A stretch of 64,000 nt of DNA from Calcarisporiella thermophila CBS 279.70 (lineage: Eukaryota; Calcarisporiellomycota). This document shows positions 1 to 10,242 of the stretch, piece by piece. The DNA is taken from NCBI RefSeq assembly GCF_041956535.1, contig NW_027192208.1, positions 78,761-142,760 on the forward strand, in the 5' to 3' direction. The position numbers and the translations under genes are program-made. The notes under the pieces are model-generated. The model worked only from the letters and a program-made list of their open reading frames with translations. It ran no database searches and was not told the DNA's origin. The stretch's first letter is position 1. Each line of letters starts with the position of its first letter.

Positions 1-263
1 CGCGAGGGACTGCCTATGTAGTGTATGAGGACATCTTTGATGCAAAGAATGCCTGTGAACATCTTCAGGGCTTTAATATCATGGGCAGATATCTTGTTGT
101 ACTCTATTACCAGCCAACAAAATCGACCAAGAAGGTCAATCTATTAAAGAAGGAAGAGCAGATACAAGAGCTGAAGGCGTATGTACAGATGAATCTTGGT
201 GATAATTTTTTCAACTCTAATCCGCTTTTATTTTGTAGGAAATATGGCATTGGAGACGACTAA
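1..263 (+). CDS. SF3B6: Splicing factor 3B subunit 6 (SF3b14/p14), C-terminal part
   Basis: This is the 3' end of the gene for p14, the SF3b subunit of the U2 snRNP that lies close to the branch-point adenosine. The window opens inside its RRM. The residues [18 protein letters not shown] and RYLVVLYY match the RNP1 and last-strand regions of human SF3B6 almost residue for residue. Exons are 1-178 and 239-263, separated by a 60-base intron (gtatgt...tttgtag). Splicing gives the usual C-terminus, ELKAKYGI followed by GDD and a stop. Unspliced, the frame would run into AYVQMN and lose the KYGI motif, so the intron is secure. The N-terminal half is outside the window. Confidence 0.95.
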   Translation, partial: RGTAYVVYEDIFDAKNACEHLQGFNIMGRYLVVLYYQPTKSTKKVNLLKKEEQIQELKAYVQMNLGDNFFNSNPLLFCRKYGIGDD

Positions 264-638
264 AATTTTAAGAATTATTATATTCAACTCTAAAAGATGC
301 GAATTTTTATACTCGCTTTCTTCCCACATTTTCACTCTCTTTCCCGTCGCTTTTTCTTTTTTTCAAAGCTTTTAATACATTTCACCTATTTTCGCTATTT
401 GTCAAATATTTTGCTTTGTTTTTATCCCTGATAATAAACTGATCCTGTACATTAATCATGGTTTTAAAGATTGTCTCGGCTTTTAAGGTACATTTGAAAG
501 TCAGCAGAAATTTTTCATAAGCATCAGTTTTCAGTTCTCGAATCCCATTTTCTAATAACTCACGTTTAAAGTAAACCTACCTTGCCATCCTTATGACATC
601 TGTTCATTCTCAACTATTCTTGTAATTTTTATGCTACT
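264..638. other. Intergenic: SF3B6 3' flank and TBC gene promoter
   Basis: These 375 bases lie between two genes on the same strand. They are T-rich with no plausible coding exon. They should hold the SF3B6 3' UTR and poly(A) site and the promoter of the TBC-domain gene. I see no clear TATA box or RNA gene. Confidence 0.6.
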
Positions 639-2237
639 ATGCTTGAGGTAGAGCCCATGCCGTCCTCCTCAATGGAAGATTCTGCCAATTCTCCCCCTGT
701 TTCCTCTTCACCTCCCTCTACATCTGCTATCACAACTACTCCCCCCTCCGAACTTCTCTCTCCGCTCCCCCACCTCTTCGCCATAGAAACCACGCCCAGC
801 GAGGCCTCCTCTTCTCTCCCGCCCTCGCCTTACTCTGAAACCAGCTTTCACCCCCCTCCGGGAGAGAATGTTATAGATAAAAATGAAGAGAACACCATCA
901 GAGAAACCTATAACTTTTTTGCGGAACAAATGCCGCGAGATCTAGGGATTGAAGAGCTGTATTCGCTAGTAGATCGGTATTGCATCTTAACAATTTCACT
1001 TAATTTTATTCTATTCCTTCACTTATGTTGATTTAATGATTTTCTGCCTTCTGTGTAGCTATGGATTTGTGGAAAGTAGCAATGCCCCATTAAAACCTAA
1101 AATTGTGGAGAAGGAAACTGAGCGCGGTAAGAAATGGGAACGCATGACTATTAGGCGACAGAATCAAGAACATGCACATGAGTTTCACTTTACCCCAAAG
1201 GTATTGTACGCTTTCCCTCTCCACGCTCTGATTGCATCCTAATCAATATGCCATTCATATAGTTCATTTCCAGAGTGTACAAAGGCATTCCGGACTGTTG
1301 GCGCGCCGATGCATGGCATTTCATGTTAACGAATGGTGTATTGTCTAGCAGGAAGAAATCCGCACCAGTTACTCCCGAGTATTATCTTGAATTATTACAA
1401 CTTTCATCCACGCATGAGCACCAAATCGACCTGGATATCCCTAGAACAATGCAAGATCATATGTTGTTTAGGACGCGCTATGGGCCTGGGTAAATCCTCT
1501 GACTTAGTTAGAATTTATCGGAACCTGTTGATTGACTTTTGTATGCGCACTATCTTAGCCAGCGAAATTTATTCAATATCCTGAGAGCTTTCTCAAACGT
1601 GGATCCCGAAGTAGGCTACTGCCAGGGAATGTCCTCTGTCGTCTCAACCCTTCTTCTTTATTTTATCGAGGAGGACGCATTTGCAATGCTTGTTCATCTC
1701 TTTCGACAGTTTAACCTCCGCTTCCTTTTCCTCCCTGGATTTCCGATGCTCCTGGAATCATTCTATCTGCTAGAACAGCTACTCAAGGTGCACGCCTCCC
1801 GCGTTGCGCGACGGATGCAGGAGCTTACCATATCCAGTAGCTCCTATGCCACACGCTGGCTCATCACGCTATTCACAGCAAATGTGGTGGATCATCAAAC
1901 GCAAATGCGCGTGTGGGATATCTTCATGTTAAACGGTAAGGACTATTAGGCAATAATCGTGGTTTATTTAGACACCAGAGCTCTAAATGATCACATGCTT
2001 GGCTCCCTTTTTTAAGGCTTTGATGTTCTCCTCTTCGTTTCTGTTGGCCTGCTTAAAACACTGGAGCCTCGGCTCCTGCAAATGGATTTTGACGAAGTCA
2101 TGTCCTTGCTGAATTCTCGGATAGACGTCGCTGACGATGATAGGCTGATCGGGTGGGTTAAGCGACGATATACAGGCGCAGATACACCGCGGCTGTTAGA
2201 GCGGTTACGAAATGAATATCAAAAGACGCAAAGCTGA
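639..2237 (+). CDS. TBC-domain Rab GTPase-activating protein
   Basis: This is a RabGAP, which speeds GTP hydrolysis by a Rab in membrane traffic. Best exons: 639-976, 1059-1205, 1274-1489, 1559-1935 and 2017-2237, in frame throughout (432 aa). The first ~95 residues are Ser/Pro/Thr-rich and probably disordered. The TBC domain follows: VYKGIPDCWRADAW is motif A, DIPRT carries the arginine finger, GYCQGMS carries the glutamine finger, and QMRVWDIFMLNG closes the domain. The second donor is the least certain boundary. GTATTG at 1201 would break frame, while GTACGC at 1206 keeps it. The two catalytic fingers are intact, so the protein should be active. I cannot name the Rab target or a one-to-one orthologue. 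Confidence 0.92.
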
Positions 2238-2342
2238 TACTAGGTTGTATTTTAGAGAGACATTTTACCTTGGACGATCTTGTTTTGTTCTATCTCTTGC
2301 CAATTTTTTTTAACAATAATAATCTCCCAATCTTCTGCATTT

Positions 2343-2594
2343 TTAACTCTCCTCGCTGTAGTTTTCCTTACGATGACCCACTTTTAAATACATGATTGGT
2401 AAAATAAAATGAAGCATGGCCAAGGGGCAGTATGCATTGATAGGTGCATATCCCAAACGGGCAGCAAGGTACCGCTTAGAGTGCCTCATTTTCACACTCT
2501 GTACCACAAACTCTTCCCAATGATAGAGATCGTCTCTTTCAACCACTAGACTGGCTTTGCAATCCTGAAGAAAGATACCCACCCTTTCGGACAT
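2343..2594 (-). CDS. Small hypothetical protein with one hydrophobic segment
   Basis: An 83-residue ORF lies between the 3' ends of the TBC gene and Zn2Cys6 gene A. It starts with MSERVGIFLQDC and has a hydrophobic stretch near the C-terminus (PLAMLHFILPIMYLKV). An in-frame stop lies five codons upstream of the ATG. An acceptor-like sequence (ccccattag) lies just before that stop, so a 5' UTR intron is possible. The composition looks protein-like, with a charged N-terminal half followed by a membrane-type helix, and the size would suit a small mitochondrial or ER membrane subunit. I do not recognise the family. It could also be a chance ORF or the last exon of a longer gene. Confidence 0.35.
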   Translation of the reverse strand: MSERVGIFLQDCKASLVVERDDLYHWEEFVVQSVKMRHSKRYLAARLGYAPINAYCPLAMLHFILPIMYLKVGHRKENYSEES

Positions 2595-2762
2595 ATACTC
2601 TGCGTTCTAAAGTTGCTAATGGGGAAAAGGATTTAAACTTATTTAATGTAAGATGGATAAAAAAAATACAACAGCAAGAATAAGTTATGAAATAGAGCGT
2701 TTTCCCGAATATATTTTGTATTATTACATTAAGACGAGATATACAACAATATGATACAATTT

Positions 2763-4748
2763 CTAACCCCTAAATTCCTCCAAGACTGCAATGACTCGCT
2801 GCAACAAAACCACTGCGTGAGGCATTCTCACGATGCGGCACTTCTCCAACACACGCACCAATCTGATCATGTATCCAAGCTCTTCCTGGATCACAATGGG
2901 ATCCTCCGAGTTGGCATTCTGCTTCTTGTTCTTGGCTAGGGCCCGGAACACGCGAAGCGCTAATTCGAAAGGGGCGAGGTGCACCCATGCTTCGCACAGA
3001 TCCCTCTCCACCACCCCACGTTCCCACAACGTCAATATTCGTATCGCCGCCTCCTTGCAAACGGTTTCGGCGTGTACCCGGAATCCGTCCTGCCACCGTT
3101 TTCCTTTGCCCTCCAAAACGCCAATGTAGATTTGAATAATTTCTGGCCAAAACACCATCTCCTGCCCGATCAAACTGCGAATTGCAATCAGAGAGAGGCC
3201 CTTTGCCTCCAGCACGTCGATTTTCAGCTCGTCCGGCCGACTGTCGTGATGCTGTCGAAAGCGTTTCTCGATTTCGAGCATTCTTGCCTCGATGCTCTGC
3301 TGAGATTTCTGGGTCTTGCAATTGGAGTGCTTGTCGGTGTGGCCATCGAGTGCTAAACGAGCAAGATAGCGGGTGGTGCGGAGAGCATAGATGCGGGCAC
3401 TTAGATAGAGCAGGCCATCTATGCCTTCATGAGGATACGGCCCCGGCCATATGCTCTCACCCCACTCGCCGATTCCAATGTAGCATCTTTTCCCGATGCC
3501 CCCGCGTTTTCCGCAGAGCAAACTCTTTGTCTCGTAAACAAGGGAAACCCCTAGGATCGCTCTTTTGAGCGACTCGTCCACATTCTGGTAGGAGGTGTGT
3601 TGTGAGAGCAGAATGTGCGAATGCTCAACGGCCAATTCCAGGAGGTCGAAGCGCTCTGAGTAGTTAATCGTAGAGACATACACGCAAAGCAGAGCGAGAA
3701 CCGTGACGAATGAAGGTTGGTCGAATCTATCCTCCTGTAGCGAAGCAATCAACATACACGCATGAGCGAACGAAAATTTTCCAGGAAGGAGGAAGGATTT
3801 ATAATCCTCCAAGTGTATTTACCAATAGTTTTCTTGTTCTCTCATAGGTGAATCGTGCAATGGTCGGGAGGTCGCGATCCGCCGCAAACCGATGCTGCAT
3901 AAATACGTGTGCAGACGCCCAGGACAATATTGCCCACTTGAGTAGTGGATCCATCGTGTCTTCGTAGTAGCTCTTTAGAAACTGTCGGGGGTTTGGATCG
4001 AGGTATAACGGGAAGCAAGTCAGAAAGGTGTGAAATAGTTCACTGAGAGTTGAATGCAAGGAGGTGATAAGCATGGTATTAGTGCGGGCGACGATGGAGC
4101 GTGGATGACCGTCGTGACCGGGAGTGACACGGGCAAGAAAAGAGTATTGATGTGCAAACGTTGCTGAGATTCCCTTTTTATCCTTGAACTTGTAGTTGAT
4201 ACCATAATTACCGGAGCGAAATGACAATTCAAAGTCCAAGCTCATCTCCATCAGCCGTAGCAGATCCCCTATTTGCCGGAACACCAGATAAAATTCTTTC
4301 TGCCTTCCGGTCATCATGATCCATTCGGCTCTCCCATCTACAATTCTCCCCATAATTCCCTTGGCATCATCGTGATCGCTCTCATCGGCTTTCTGGTAAG
4401 CTAGCGGCAAAATGGTCTCTGTGAAATGTTTCCATTTGTCTTCCAATTCGGTCGTCCGTCGACTCATTTGCCCCACTAAGTGGCCCACTGAATTTACAAA
4501 GTCTGGTAGACTCATCTGTGATGTGCGATAGGTGCATGGCATGGATGCTTTGATACATCGAGAACAAGAGGGAAGCTCCATCGAACAAAATGCCTACAAT
4601 ATTAATAGCCAAGCACCTAATTACAATTTTTGTTGACATCAGATCCAGCCAATCTTTTACAAATACATGCCTTTCGATTGCGACAGCGCTCGCAAGCATT
4701 GATGGCCAGCTTTTGCGAAACACAGGGGGTTGATGATGAATTAGTCAT
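2763..4748 (-). CDS. Zn2Cys6 transcription factor A (family member 1 of 3)
   Basis: This is a Gal4-type binuclear zinc-cluster regulator. Exons on the minus strand are 4748-4671, 4593-3823 and 3734-2763, all phase 0, giving 606 aa. After MTNSSSTPC... the cluster is C19-x2-C22-x6-C29-x6-C36-x2-C39-x6-C46, with RNRKAF between the second and third cysteines. The join after RNRK uses a GC donor (see the separate entry). A short dimerisation-like helix follows (VGHLVGQMSRRTTELE). The middle region carries the family motif MDPLLKW, and the second intron falls directly before EDRFDQPS. Factors B and C in this window share this architecture, length and both intron positions. Target genes are unknown. 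It has no apparent partner gene nearby. The stop at 2763 is close to the small ORF at 2343-2594. Confidence 0.9.
4594..4670 (-). other. GC-AG intron in Zn2Cys6 gene A
   Basis: On the minus strand the donor reads AAG|GCATGT and the acceptor TTGTAG|GCA. Only this 77-base removal keeps frame and gives a proper zinc cluster. The GT six bases away would shift the frame and destroy the third cysteine. The paralogue at 46.8 kb has AAG|GTATGT at exactly the same codon. Confidence 0.75.
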
Positions 4749-5525
4749 GGTAGAGCTTGTATAGGCAGGAGGATAAATTCATGTGGTTATTTAATCTACG
4801 GGTAACTTTCATAAATAAAAGTGAACACTCGTCAACCTAGGAACGCTTTTCCTTCGAACCTATCTTAATCCTTCTAGAAGCCCCATCAAATTTAAATTTA
4901 ACGGCTCCAGGATTTTAAACACGGACTGCTAGACGCTGGCCCGAGTGCCGAAGCAAAAGATGGAGAAGAAAGAGGCCCAGTAGATGTGCCTCGCTTGGCC
5001 ACTTCATGCTCCCAAAGGCCCTTTGTTCTACGGACTTGCGGCGGAGTCGCAGGGAACCACACTCGGAAATTAATAAAACCCGAGCTCCTTCAATATACTA
5101 CATACCCACACCAATGCCGGCACCACAACTCTAGACTCTGTAGCAAAAAAGGTCTTATGCAAACGCATATGAGTTGGATATTTCAAATGCTTTGCTTCTG
5201 AAACCAATATCAGGATGATGAGCATTGTTATTGATGAGTAGAGCGGAAGCGAGTTTCCCGCCAGTGTGCTTTTTGAAAATTAGAAATAAGAATAGCTGTG
5301 TAAATAAGACGATGTGGAAAGAGGTGAACATAGGTAAGGAGAACAGGAAAAAAGTGGAATGTGGAATGACATGAAATGAAGATACAGTAGATGCAAACAC
5401 TGATATGAATATGCTAATAAGTGACAATCTTTCTGTACTATGGTTTGCTGCAATAACAAGTCGCTTCAGTGCGAACTAAACGCCTTGATGCACTCCTGCC
5501 CAATGCTGGAATCAACCCCCTATGG
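4749..5525. other. Intergenic, no supported gene
   Basis: This holds the promoter of Zn2Cys6 gene A and the 3' flank of the Ste12-like gene. The longest ORF (5155-5427, minus) is made almost only of F, S, L and I, has no motif, and is probably chance in pyrimidine-rich DNA. Confidence 0.5.
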
Positions 5526-6158
5526 CTAGGAGGATGAGGAATTCATCAGGCCCCCTAGTTGGCCGATGAAGAACTCCTCCGTCGAGCTGCTTTCGTCTCC
5601 CAGCAACGATCGACGCAGTTCAAATAATGCTTCGTCGGTGGCATCGCCACTGACATGTAACGCCGGCTCGGCAACAGCAACGCTCGTTGGTAGAAGTCCC
5701 CGTCGCTCTCTTCGAATGTCTCGCTCTAGTGCATCGAGGAAAAGTCGGTCGTGCGGTACAGAATACCAATAGTACACCCGCTGCCGTTTGAGGGTGCGAA
5801 TACACTGATGCTGGTGTAGGAATTCCAATAACGGCGATCTCGTTTCTTCGAGGACTGCATCCCTTTCAACCCGCAGTTGCCGCAGATCCGCGATGACCCC
5901 CTCCTCGAAGCGCTTCTGAAATGTGACTGGCCTACCGAAACATGCGAATCGCGAGTAAAGCGCACGCAAGATATCGGTGGTCGTGATGTGGAAGATGCTG
6001 TGCCAACAAACGCATGTGATGGTATCTCCTGTGGGAAGAGCAAGGCTGTTGTGGATTGGGGAAGTGGAGCTTGAAGTGATGGGGGCAGTGGCCAGAAAGT
6101 AACGGAGGGTAGATATGTGAGACAGCCGTTGATCCAGGGGCAACTGCGCAATGTTCAT
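5526..6158 (-). CDS. Ste12-like DNA-binding protein, minimal form
   Basis: This is a homeodomain-like transcription factor of the fungus-specific STE12 family, whose members act below MAPK cascades in mating and invasive growth. From M at 6158 it is 210 aa with no intron. The STE12 domain fills nearly the whole protein: RYFLATAP, WHSIFHITTTDILRAL, RPVTFQKRFEEGV, QCIRTLKRQRVYYW and VPHDRLFLDALERDI are diagnostic, in the usual order, and end in a version of the EPALxF tail. Most filamentous-fungal Ste12 proteins are several hundred residues long and carry C-terminal C2H2 fingers or a long activation region. This one stops about 30 residues after the domain, with a Ser-rich end. A longer start at 6254 is possible, but it adds only low-complexity residues. 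It is transcribed away from the PX-domain gene. Confidence 0.9.
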   Translation of the reverse strand: MNIAQLPLDQRLSHISTLRYFLATAPITSSSTSPIHNSLALPTGDTITCVCWHSIFHITTTDILRALYSRFACFGRPVTFQKRFEEGVIADLRQLRVERDAVLEETRSPLLEFLHQHQCIRTLKRQRVYYWYSVPHDRLFLDALERDIRRERRGLLPTSVAVAEPALHVSGDATDEALFELRRSLLGDESSSTEEFFIGQLGGLMNSSSS

Positions 6159-6786
6159 TATACGACTAAGGAATGATAGGAATGAGAATGGGAAGGGTGA
6201 GAGAACGGAGGACGATGGATCACAAGGGCTAGAGGGAAGGCGTATGCTAAACACAGCAGGCGGTTCTGCTAGGAGGGGACGGCGGGAAGAAAGGGAATTA
6301 CGAGAGTAGTTTAAGAATTAGAGACCGAGAATAGGGGAAAGGCTTTGCCTTTCTTTAGAGTGCGCACGCACCATTGTCCGCTAGCGTAATACTGCCAGCC
6401 AGGCCGTACACTCTTTTAGGCGTGTTTCAGTGGGCTTCCCCTCCTTTGCCACCAAGGCCTGAATACCACGCTTCCGGGCAGAGCTGGCCGAGATTTTTGA
6501 TCCCTCGCCCCCTCCAATCCAATCCGGCCCTGCAAGGCTTTGCAGTGCGGTTCCACGGAGTTGGTTTAAGGCTTCCGAATAGGATGGCTACAGTTTTACA
6601 GTATGGGGGATTGAGGTCATGGATTCAATTCAGGACTGAATTAAATTCTGGCCAATCGCGCTGCGAGCATTTTGATCTCTTGGTTCTTGGAAGATAGCTA
6701 TAGAGGAATGGACGCCTTGTTTTGTTCTTTTCTTTCCATTAGTTCGCCATCATTTTCCTATTCGCCCTAAATTTCCAATTTTTGCA
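6159..6786. promoter_or_regulatory. Shared upstream region of the Ste12-like and PX-domain genes
   Basis: These 628 bases separate the divergent starts at 6158 (minus) and 6787 (plus), so they must hold both promoters. An open frame at 6374-6697 is proline/arginine-rich without motifs, and I do not consider it a gene. No clear TATA box stands out. Confidence 0.5.
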
Positions 6787-9645
6787 ATGGCGGCACAAGG
6801 AACCAGTGCGGAGGCTCCAGGTTTGTGATGCTCTGCTTTTTCTCTATCTGTGTCGCTTATCTCTCTGCCTTTCCTTCCATTAGCTCTTAATTTGACGCCG
6901 CGACAGATCCACTATTTAAAGAAGGAGCTTCTCACCATACAACTCCAGAAGGAGATCCAGCAACTCCCTACGCTGCCCTCGTTAAAGTCGCTGCAATCCG
7001 CAAAGGATTCTCCTCTCCCTCTTCTCCAGTTCGTGTACTCGCATTTCGTCGTCACATTTCCCTTCCTCACCGATGCCGAGAATGACTTTTGGGCAAAAAT
7101 GGACATATTTATGGGGGAAATCAACAAGCGCCACCTGAGTACAACCTCAGAGAGAGAAGAAATGACAAAGCGACGAAAAATGATGCTGAAAGCAGAGAAG
7201 AGCCTTGTTCTGTTATTTAACGCGGCCATTAGAACGCCGGCGCAGGAAGAGTCGATACGCCCGCTAGATTTGATTGAGATTGGTGACGAATTGAATGGGG
7301 CTATGTTCCCTGGCGAGCTCGGAGATGCTGGCGCTGAAACCCTCGAAAAGTCACGGCAAGGTAATGTAGTCAATGGCCTGGACATCAATGTGAGCGGTGT
7401 GCGGGAAATATACGTGAAGCGAACGGTGAGAGAACATCCTCACGCTGAGTTCCTAATCACCACGCGATTTGTTCCCGATAACCAGAAACCAGGCGATCCC
7501 GAGGTGGACTTGAACGCGTCGGCCCTCCCTCAGCCGAGCGAGCAATGTCAGGAGGTGGTGGTCGCTCGACGATTCGGTCAGTTCCGCGCCCTTCATGAAG
7601 CCCTCAAGCGTGAATATCCCACCGTTATTCTTCCCGCTCTGCCTCCAAAATCTCGCGAATATGCAGAACGACGTCCAGGACACTTTTACCGAGAGCGGGA
7701 TCGTCTCTCCCTGCGATACTTCTTGCGCCGGCTCTCCGCCATTGAACGCGTCGCACGGTCCTCCACATTCATCCACTTTTTGACGGAGCACCCTTTGCGT
7801 CTGACCGAGGCGGAGCGTGAGGATGCCGAGCGCCGCGTAGAGATGGACCTCGCAAGGGTCAGGGAGGAGCAGCTTTTTCAACAGGAGCTCGATAAACGCA
7901 TTCGCGACCTCAGCGAACAGCTGGATACCTTGAAACGCGAAATTTTGCAGCCGGGAGGACTCTCCAACTTCTTCCAAACCGTCCGGGGGACCCCGCAGCT
8001 GCGTAACCTTCCCCCCGGTTACCAAAAGGCATTTGAGTGGGGACGCATTAGCTTTGCGTCCACATTGCATTCGTTATTTGTCACCTCTGATGGAGCCGCA
8101 GAGAACCAGGCCATTCTCAAGCGGACGCATGGGCTAGTGCCTTATCGCGCGATCGGAGCTCTCCTGAGAATATCGAACCCGCTTTCGATGATGAAGGGGG
8201 TCTTGGATTTGCTCTTGGCACAGCCTTTTGGGCAGAAAAGTTTGTTTCAGCGGTATGCTTTCCCCCTTTTTTTTGTCCTGTCAACACTCCTGTATTGGAA
8301 TGAAGGATCCTAATCCCTCTTTCATGGTAGAATCGTGTTGGCCAATCTCAATGAGGAGACGCGCGAGATGCAGAAAGATATCGACGTCCTTGAGGCGCGC
8401 ATCAACGATGTCTCGCTCTGCCTTAAAATTCGCAATGCTGCTTCAAAATTGACGGGCACGGGTGAGGAGGTGAGGGGGGCGGAGCGCATCATTGCCATTC
8501 TACAGAACGAGGATATCGAGCCCCGGCTCACTGCTCAGCATGTTCTGCGCTTTGGAATGGCTCCCTCCAACCCCGAGGAGGAGAAGACGAGGAAGAGGCA
8601 GCTTCGCTGGATGCACCAGCTGTGGGTGCTGTACATCCGGAAGCGCGACCAGGAGCAGCTCATGCAGCTGGTGTTCCAGGGCATCACGGGGGAGCTTATT
8701 CGCGACCTTTTTGCCATCTTCTACCGCCCGCTGGCCCAGATCTACAAGTCGGCGAATATCAGCGATTTCCTGGTGGACGTGTCCAAGTTCATCGAGGATT
8801 TGATCCGATACTTGGACAGCATCGACATGGCCGAGACCGTGGACACCGTGCAGCCGCTCATTGAGCTGATCGAGCGGCACGAGCAGACCTTCTACTCGTT
8901 TATCCACGCGGTGCACCGGCAGGATCGCGAGATGCTCTTCGACCGCCTCATCAAGTGGATGGAGTGCATTTTGACCTTCTTGCGCGAGGGCCTAACGCAC
9001 CCGCTGGACTTGAACGAGCTGATCGGTAAGCTGTCGGTGGAGGAGCGCGAGGCGCTGAGGCAGGAGGCGGAGGCGCTCTGTGAGCATCATGTGCGCCGCA
9101 AACGCTATCACCTTGAGAAGATGCGCCGCCGCGTTGCCGGTGAGGACTCGAGCATGGCAGCGGTTCTGGGCAAGGAGCAGATGGTGACTGCGGTGAGTGG
9201 GGGCAGAGTCCAAGGCTTCGTCGACGATTTGGAGGAGATGGAGTTTGTGGACGACGAGACCAGCGAGGAGAGCTGGAGCGAGGGGAGCGGCTGGAGCGAA
9301 GAGGAGTCTTGGGACATTGGGGACGGACTGAGCGACACGGACGAGACTAGCGATGCGTCGGAAGAGGCGGAGGAGATGCAGAAGGACGTCGGTGGAGGAT
9401 TGAAGGCAGAGGCGGAAGACGCAAAAGGAAAGCGACCCCACCGGGTTAGCGCGGATGGACTGGTGCCCCCCGGCGGTCCACTCGCCATCGAAGTTGAGCG
9501 GAGACGTAGGCGCCGTGAGCGCTTGCGACTGAATAAGGCGGCCAAGCGTGCTAAGGAGCAGCTTCTTCGGAAGCCCGACCTGCGCGTACTTCCACAACTG
9601 GTTCCCGGGTTCGTTGCAAGGGTGGTGGAGGCCCTTCCCCGTTGA
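6787..9645 (+). CDS. PXB/PX/DUF3818 protein, Ypr097w (Lec1)-like
   Basis: This is a large fungal phosphoinositide-binding protein. Exons are 6787-6820, 6884-8252 and 8331-9645 (905 aa). The tiny first exon (MAAQGTSAEAP) is needed to supply an ATG before LTPRQIHYLKKELL, the typical start of the PXB domain. A PX domain follows, with the lipid-binding RRFGQF, the proline loop LPALPPK and a basic RDRLSLRYFLRRL. The rest is the DUF3818 region (QLWVLYIRKRDQEQLMQL). The last ~150 residues are acidic (DDETSEESW, EESWDIGDGLSDTDE) and then basic. The same architecture occurs in yeast Ypr097w/Lec1, reported to affect ergosterol and lipid droplets. A similar role here is inference. Confidence 0.9.
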
Positions 9646-10242
9646 GTTTAGACCTTAGACCAAGGATACATATGCGTGTATATATACATATCTTTCCTCT
9701 ACTACTCTTATTTATTCGATATACTCTATACTCGAACCTATAATGATTCTTTCTTGATGATTTGATTTGCCATATATATATATTTTTTTTTACCGGATTT
9801 ACTACATTCAATTACACATTTCGTCTTTATTACATTCAAATGTCATCTCCATCTCGAACTCTGCTGGAGTTCTACCTATGACCTCTCTCCAACTTTGTCA
9901 ATAACCTCCACGCTTTCGAATTGAAATCACTTGTTTAATAAAATTGCCTAATCGCAGGGCCTCTGTTTGGCGCTCTTCAACCCATTAGGGGTTTCCATTG
10001 ACTGTATCTCAAAGGAATCAAGGCAATGCTCGGCTTCCCTTCTAAAAGAAGCCTTCATATTCCAGCCACAAAGCGATCCCGGCGATCTCGAGGGAGAGAA
10101 ATACTGACATGGTTGCCTTCTTGTTGATAGCATGACTGCTGTAGTTCCTTGTCGTCTCCATTGGTTCTCGACACTGACTTCTCGATGCCGTTATTTTGAC
10201 TAAAACTGGATCTCCACCATGGTCACTTAAATTGGCCTGGGG
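9646..10242. other. Intergenic, AT-rich convergent 3' region
   Basis: This lies between the stop of the PX gene (plus) and the stop of Zn2Cys6 gene B (minus). It contains TA-dinucleotide runs near 9670-9790, typical of fungal 3' UTRs. A 61-codon minus ORF at 9948-10133 has no recognisable feature. A telomere-like GGGGTTAGGTTAA lies just beyond the gene B stop. Confidence 0.5.

Noticed and set aside
1201-1273. GTATTG at 1201 as the TBC intron donor
   Set aside because: It gives a frameshift into the TBC domain. GTACGC at 1206 with acceptor 1273 keeps the VYKGIPDCWR frame.
5155-5427. A 90-codon hydrophobic minus ORF
   Set aside because: Composition follows a TTT/TCA-rich stretch, with no conserved motif or clear helix pattern.
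6374-6697. A 107-codon plus ORF in the divergent promoter
   Set aside because: Pro/Arg-rich, no homologue recognised, and located where both promoters must be.
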